A stretch of DNA of 64,000 nucleotides from Flavobacterium saliperosum (lineage in GTDB: Bacteria; Bacteroidota; Bacteroidia; Flavobacteriales; Flavobacteriaceae). Every line of letters starts with the position of its first letter. Position 1 is the stretch's first letter. Under the pieces are notes generated by a model. It was given only the letters and a program-made list of their open reading frames with translations. It was not told where the DNA came from and made no database searches. Of the stretch, positions 62,578-64,000 are shown piece by piece. Where the stretch lies: positions 317,424 through 381,423 of the forward strand of contig NZ_FMTY01000003.1 in NCBI RefSeq assembly GCF_900100625.1. The letters are read 5' to 3'. Position numbers and translations under genes: made by a program.

Positions 62578-62649
62578 GGCCCGTTCGTCTATCGGTTAGG
62601 ACGCCAGGTTTTCATCCTGGTAAGAGGGGTTCGATTCCCCTACGGGCTA
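62578..62649 (+). tRNA. tRNA-Glu (anticodon TTC), copy 3
   Basis: Identical to copies 1 and 2; last gene of the cluster. The gap 62650-62804 after it shows no gene. Confidence 0.97.
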
Positions 62650-62804
62650 CAAATTAGTTGTAAATAAGTTTTATAAAATAATGATTGGTGTCTCGGTCAT
62701 TGTTTTATTAGTTAAAACCAAAGTGATTGTCTTAACAGTTGTGGGAGGTTTTTCTTTTTTAACTAGTAGTTTATAACAATTATTACAATTAAAAAAAGAA
62801 CAAA

Positions 62805-63056
62805 ATGGCAAATCATAAGTCCGCTTTAAAAAGAATCAGAAGCAACGAGAAAAAAAGAGTATTAAACAGATACCAACACAAAACTACACGTAATGCTATC
62901 AAAGCACTTCGTTTAGCGACTGACAAGTCTGAGGCAGCTGCAAAATTATCTTCAGTAATCTCTATGATTGACAAATTAGCTAAGAAAAACATTATTCACG
63001 CTAATAAAGCTTCAAACTTAAAATCAAAATTAACAAAACACGTAGCTGCTTTATAG
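62805..63056 (+). CDS. rpsT: 30S ribosomal protein S20
   Basis: 83 residues, all helical and basic. MANHKSALKRIRSNEKKRVL at the start and HANKASNLKSKLTKHVA near the end match S20. Typical of a single-gene transcript with its own terminator. Confidence 0.97.
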   Translation: MANHKSALKRIRSNEKKRVLNRYQHKTTRNAIKALRLATDKSEAAAKLSSVISMIDKLAKKNIIHANKASNLKSKLTKHVAAL

Positions 63057-63078
63057 TAACTAAGTTTTGATAAAATAA

Positions 63079-63108
63079 AGAGCTCTCAGTATTGAGGGCT
63101 TTTTTTAT
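63079..63108 (+). terminator. Terminator of rpsT
   Basis: AGCTCTCA pairs with TGAGGGCT (63081-63100, one wobble) and is followed by seven T residues. Confidence 0.8.
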
Positions 63109-63176
63109 TTTTTATTAATTGGTTAAATTTTAGCTAACTACTTCATAATTAGTCTTTTTAATCCAAAAAATAGTTG

Positions 63177-63184
63177 TACTTTTG
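63177..63184 (+). promoter_or_regulatory. -7 element TACTTTTG of typA
   Basis: TACTTTTG lies 18 bases before the typA ATG and matches TAnnTTTG. A partner box is not evident. Confidence 0.5.
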
Positions 63185-63202
63185 CACCTTCAAAATTAGT
63201 AT

Positions 63203-64000
63203 ATGACTTCAATTAGAAACATCGCGATTATTGCACACGTTGACCACGGTAAAACAACATTGGTTGACAAAATTATGTATCACTGTCAGTTATTCCGTGA
63301 AAACGAAAACACAGGTGATTTGATCTTGGATAACAACGATTTAGAGAGAGAAAGAGGGATTACCATTACTTCTAAAAACGTTTCCGTAACTTACAAAGGC
63401 ACAAAAATTAACATTATCGATACTCCGGGCCACGCCGATTTTGGTGGGGAAGTAGAGCGTGTATTGAATATGGCGGATGGAGTTTGTTTGTTGGTGGATG
63501 CTTTTGAAGGTCCGATGCCACAAACCCGTTTCGTATTGCAAAAAGCGATTGACTTAGGATTGAAACCATGTGTGGTTATTAATAAAGTGGATAAAGAAAA
63601 CTGTACTCCGGAAGAAGTGCATGAAAAAGTTTTCGACTTAATGTTTGAATTAGGCGCTACCGAAGCTCAGTTGGATTTCCCAACCGTGTATGGTTCTGCA
63701 AAAAATAACTGGATGTCTGATGATTTCAGAAACCAGACTGAAAACATCGAGCCATTATTGGATATGGTTTTAGAACACGTTCCTGCTCCTAAAGTTTCCG
63801 AAGGAACACCACAGATGCTAATTACATCTTTGGATTTCTCTTCTTTTACCGGTCGTATTGCGATTGGTCGTTTAGAAAGAGGTGTTTTAAAAGAAGGAAT
63901 GCCAATCTCGTTGGTGAAAAGAGACGGGACGGTTATCAAATCAAGAATTAAAGAATTACACACTTTTGAAGGTCTTGGCCGTAAAAAAGTGGAACAGGTT
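63203..64000 (+). CDS. typA: Ribosome-associated GTPase TypA/BipA (partial, runs past window end)
   Basis: ATG at 63203; 266 codons are visible without a stop, so the gene continues beyond the window. The GTPase motifs are IIAHVDHGKTTLVD (P-loop), RERGITITSKN (switch I), IIDTPGHADFGGEVERVLNM (switch II), and VVINKVDKENC (NKxD). Domain II begins near residue 195 (LITSLDFSSFTGRIAIGRLE). TypA assists 50S subunit assembly and stress adaptation. Conserved in almost all bacteria. Confidence 0.96.
   Translation, partial: MTSIRNIAIIAHVDHGKTTLVDKIMYHCQLFRENENTGDLILDNNDLERERGITITSKNVSVTYKGTKINIIDTPGHADFGGEVERVLNMADGVCLLVDAFEGPMPQTRFVLQKAIDLGLKPCVVINKVDKENCTPEEVHEKVFDLMFELGATEAQLDFPTVYGSAKNNWMSDDFRNQTENIEPLLDMVLEHVPAPKVSEGTPQMLITSLDFSSFTGRIAIGRLERGVLKEGMPISLVKRDGTVIKSRIKELHTFEGLGRKKVEQV

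Overview
The window looks like the chromosome of a member of the Flavobacteriaceae, most likely Flavobacterium. It is AT-rich. Many genes are preceded by the Bacteroidetes -7 motif TAnnTTTG, often with a TTG or TTTG box about 17-23 bases upstream, and Shine-Dalgarno sequences are largely absent. Two secreted proteins end in type IX secretion sorting domains (one type A, one type B). There are two TonB-dependent receptors, a BshC bacillithiol enzyme, a long Bacteroidetes-type SecA, a DUF4295 gene after rpmB-rpmG, and an archaeal/eukaryal-type ProS. No prophage, insertion sequence, CRISPR array or rRNA was seen. This is mostly housekeeping chromosome with small accessory patches.

Layout. 1-6100: end of a MATE transporter, an acidic small protein, meaB, an AEC and an MFS transporter in one overlapping unit, a FAD-linked oxidase, then a 43-bp tandem repeat array. 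6100-12040: a short gene, a three-gene cassette (small Cys-rich membrane protein, TonB-dependent receptor, Cys-rich beta-propeller) that I suggest takes up a metal such as copper, a tiny basic protein, and two paralogous secreted proteins. 12100-25700: secA, DUF2795, cobalamin adenosyltransferase, a LolD/MacB-type ATPase, a methyltransferase, an unusual zinc-ribbon SDR protein, an Uup-type ABC-F ATPase, DUF4833, a glycosyltransferase and an E2 acyltransferase. 25890-28810: two surface proteins, a lipoprotein and a delta-60 repeat T9SS protein. 28900-34600: exonuclease, FAH-family hydrolase, Hpt protein, cinA, rpmB-rpmG-DUF4295, ftsY. 34590-43000: serine hydrolase, DUF721 protein, a probably iron-regulated TonB receptor with a PepSY protein, ndk, a SUMF1-like protein, bshC. 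43069-51510: a 1210-residue T9SS type B adhesin-like protein, a remnant of another such gene, a radical SAM protein with an atypical cysteine motif, and a hybrid CHASE4 histidine kinase. 51690-64000: a three-gene biotin-dependent acyl-CoA carboxylase, YfbU, rimO and a secreted partner, a FadL-family porin, a Trp/Tyr/Asn-rich lipoprotein, proS, three identical tRNA-Glu genes, rpsT and the start of typA.

How the parts connect. The carboxylase (51696-55249), meaB (612-1697) and the cobalamin adenosyltransferase (15967-16539) fit a propionyl-CoA to methylmalonyl-CoA to succinyl-CoA route, although the mutase itself is not in the window. The 36599-39588 pair fits ferric-siderophore import followed by reduction. 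The 6673-10535 cassette is the best candidate here for a poorly described system.

Between genes, the window carries at least five copies of a mosaic extragenic repeat, other short dispersed repeats, and several recent tandem duplications.
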